Shown: positions 63,681 through 64,000 of the stretch, one piece after another
Position numbering within the stretch: the first letter of the stretch is position 1
How the letters are laid out: every line of letters begins with the position of its first letter
NCBI GenBank assembly: GCA_037576195.1
Contig: CM075102.1
Coordinates: 2,356,001 to 2,420,000 of the forward strand
Direction: 5' to 3'
Source of the DNA: Phytoseiulus persimilis
Taxonomy: Eukaryota; Arthropoda; Arachnida; Mesostigmata; Phytoseiidae
Length of the DNA: 64,000 bases
Notes under the pieces: model-generated
Told to the model about the DNA's origin: nothing
The model's input: the letters and a program-made list of their open reading frames with translations, nothing else
Database searches by the model: none
Program-made: the position numbers and the translations under genes

Positions 63681-63812
63681 ATGAACAATGATGACGATGT
63701 CAAGACTGTAACTGGAAAGCTTCCGGAGCCGAAACGAGTCAATATAAAGAAGTTTATGCCGGCGGGAACTATTATCGTCGTTGGAATAATTATTGCTTGT
63801 TCGTTCATGTAA
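63681..63812 (+). CDS. Possible tail-anchored microprotein, 43 residues
   Basis: The ATG frame reads an acidic start (MNNDDDVKTV), a basic, proline-containing middle (LPEPKRVNIKKF) and a C-terminal hydrophobic stretch of about 16 residues (AGTIIVVGIIIACSFM) that runs to the stop. This is the layout of a tail-anchored membrane microprotein. An AATAAA signal follows at 63969-63974. The frame lies in what could also be the 3' UTR of the ZMYM-like gene. No family is recognised; it may be chance, but the polarity of the sequence is suggestive. Confidence 0.4.
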   Translation: MNNDDDVKTVTGKLPEPKRVNIKKFMPAGTIIVVGIIIACSFM

Positions 63813-63968
63813 AATATCCTAATGTTTTGTACAAAGAACTTTAAATACAACAAACCAAACATACGATATCGACTGCAAACCGAACTGCCGTTAGCGTATC
63901 CGTCCCCGGATATCGCTTCCGGTGTCTCATGGAGCCAGGTTGGTGTACGAGTGTAAATGTTCAAGTTG

Positions 63969-63974
63969 AATAAA
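63969..63974 (+). terminator. Polyadenylation signal
   Basis: A canonical AATAAA lies 157 bases beyond the microprotein frame and 666 bases beyond the ZMYM-like stop; it could end either transcript. Confidence 0.5.
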
Positions 63975-64000
63975 TTTGCATCAAACTAAAAATATTCTCC

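Overview
The window is nuclear DNA of an arthropod, very probably a chelicerate with a compact genome. Most likely this is a parasitiform mite of the phytoseiid type; that placement is inferred from the arthropod-type troponin I, mixed base composition near 50% GC and short introns, and no alignment was run. Introns are about 60-180 bp with GT/AG borders. Neighbouring genes are unrelated eukaryotic housekeeping, muscle and signalling genes. There is no operon, CRISPR array or bacterial feature. Layout: 0-14.5 kb is a graveyard of LTR retrotransposons: a Ty3/gypsy gag-protease fragment, a Ty1/copia reverse transcriptase and RNase H fragment, and a long decayed BEL/Pao element holding a small foldback repeat. 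15.2-16.5 kb is a complete seven-exon troponin I gene. 17.4-19.0 kb is an apparently intact Tc3-like DNA transposon with TA target duplication, terminal inverted repeats and inner repeat copies. 20.4-20.8 kb, antisense, is a diverged intronless troponin I copy. 21-24.3 kb holds little that I recognise (a C2H2 zinc-finger remnant and an interrupted frame). 24.3-31.9 kb is a 16-exon URB1/Npa1 ribosome-biogenesis gene. 33.1-35.8 kb is a pelle/IRAK kinase (Toll pathway). 36-42.4 kb is mostly unassigned. 42.5-44.2 kb is GSK3/shaggy. 48.2-49.3 kb is a beta-1,3-galactosyltransferase-like gene. 51.6-52.5 kb, minus strand, is UNC50. 53.7-55.8 kb is a vezatin-like gene. 59.2-63.3 kb is a ZMYM-type MYM zinc-finger gene with two glutamine tracts and a C-terminal DUF3504-like domain. 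63.7 kb carries a possible 43-residue tail-anchored microprotein. The main structural observation is a contrast in reading-frame integrity. Troponin I, URB1, pelle and GSK3 (about 9.4 kb of coding sequence) splice into perfect open frames. The four genes from 48 to 63 kb each carry several one- or two-base frame breaks, many in homopolymers, although the protein sequence on both sides stays well conserved. That points to poor local consensus or a very young duplicated block rather than old decay. I did not find a clearly new multi-gene system; the genes here are mostly independent units.
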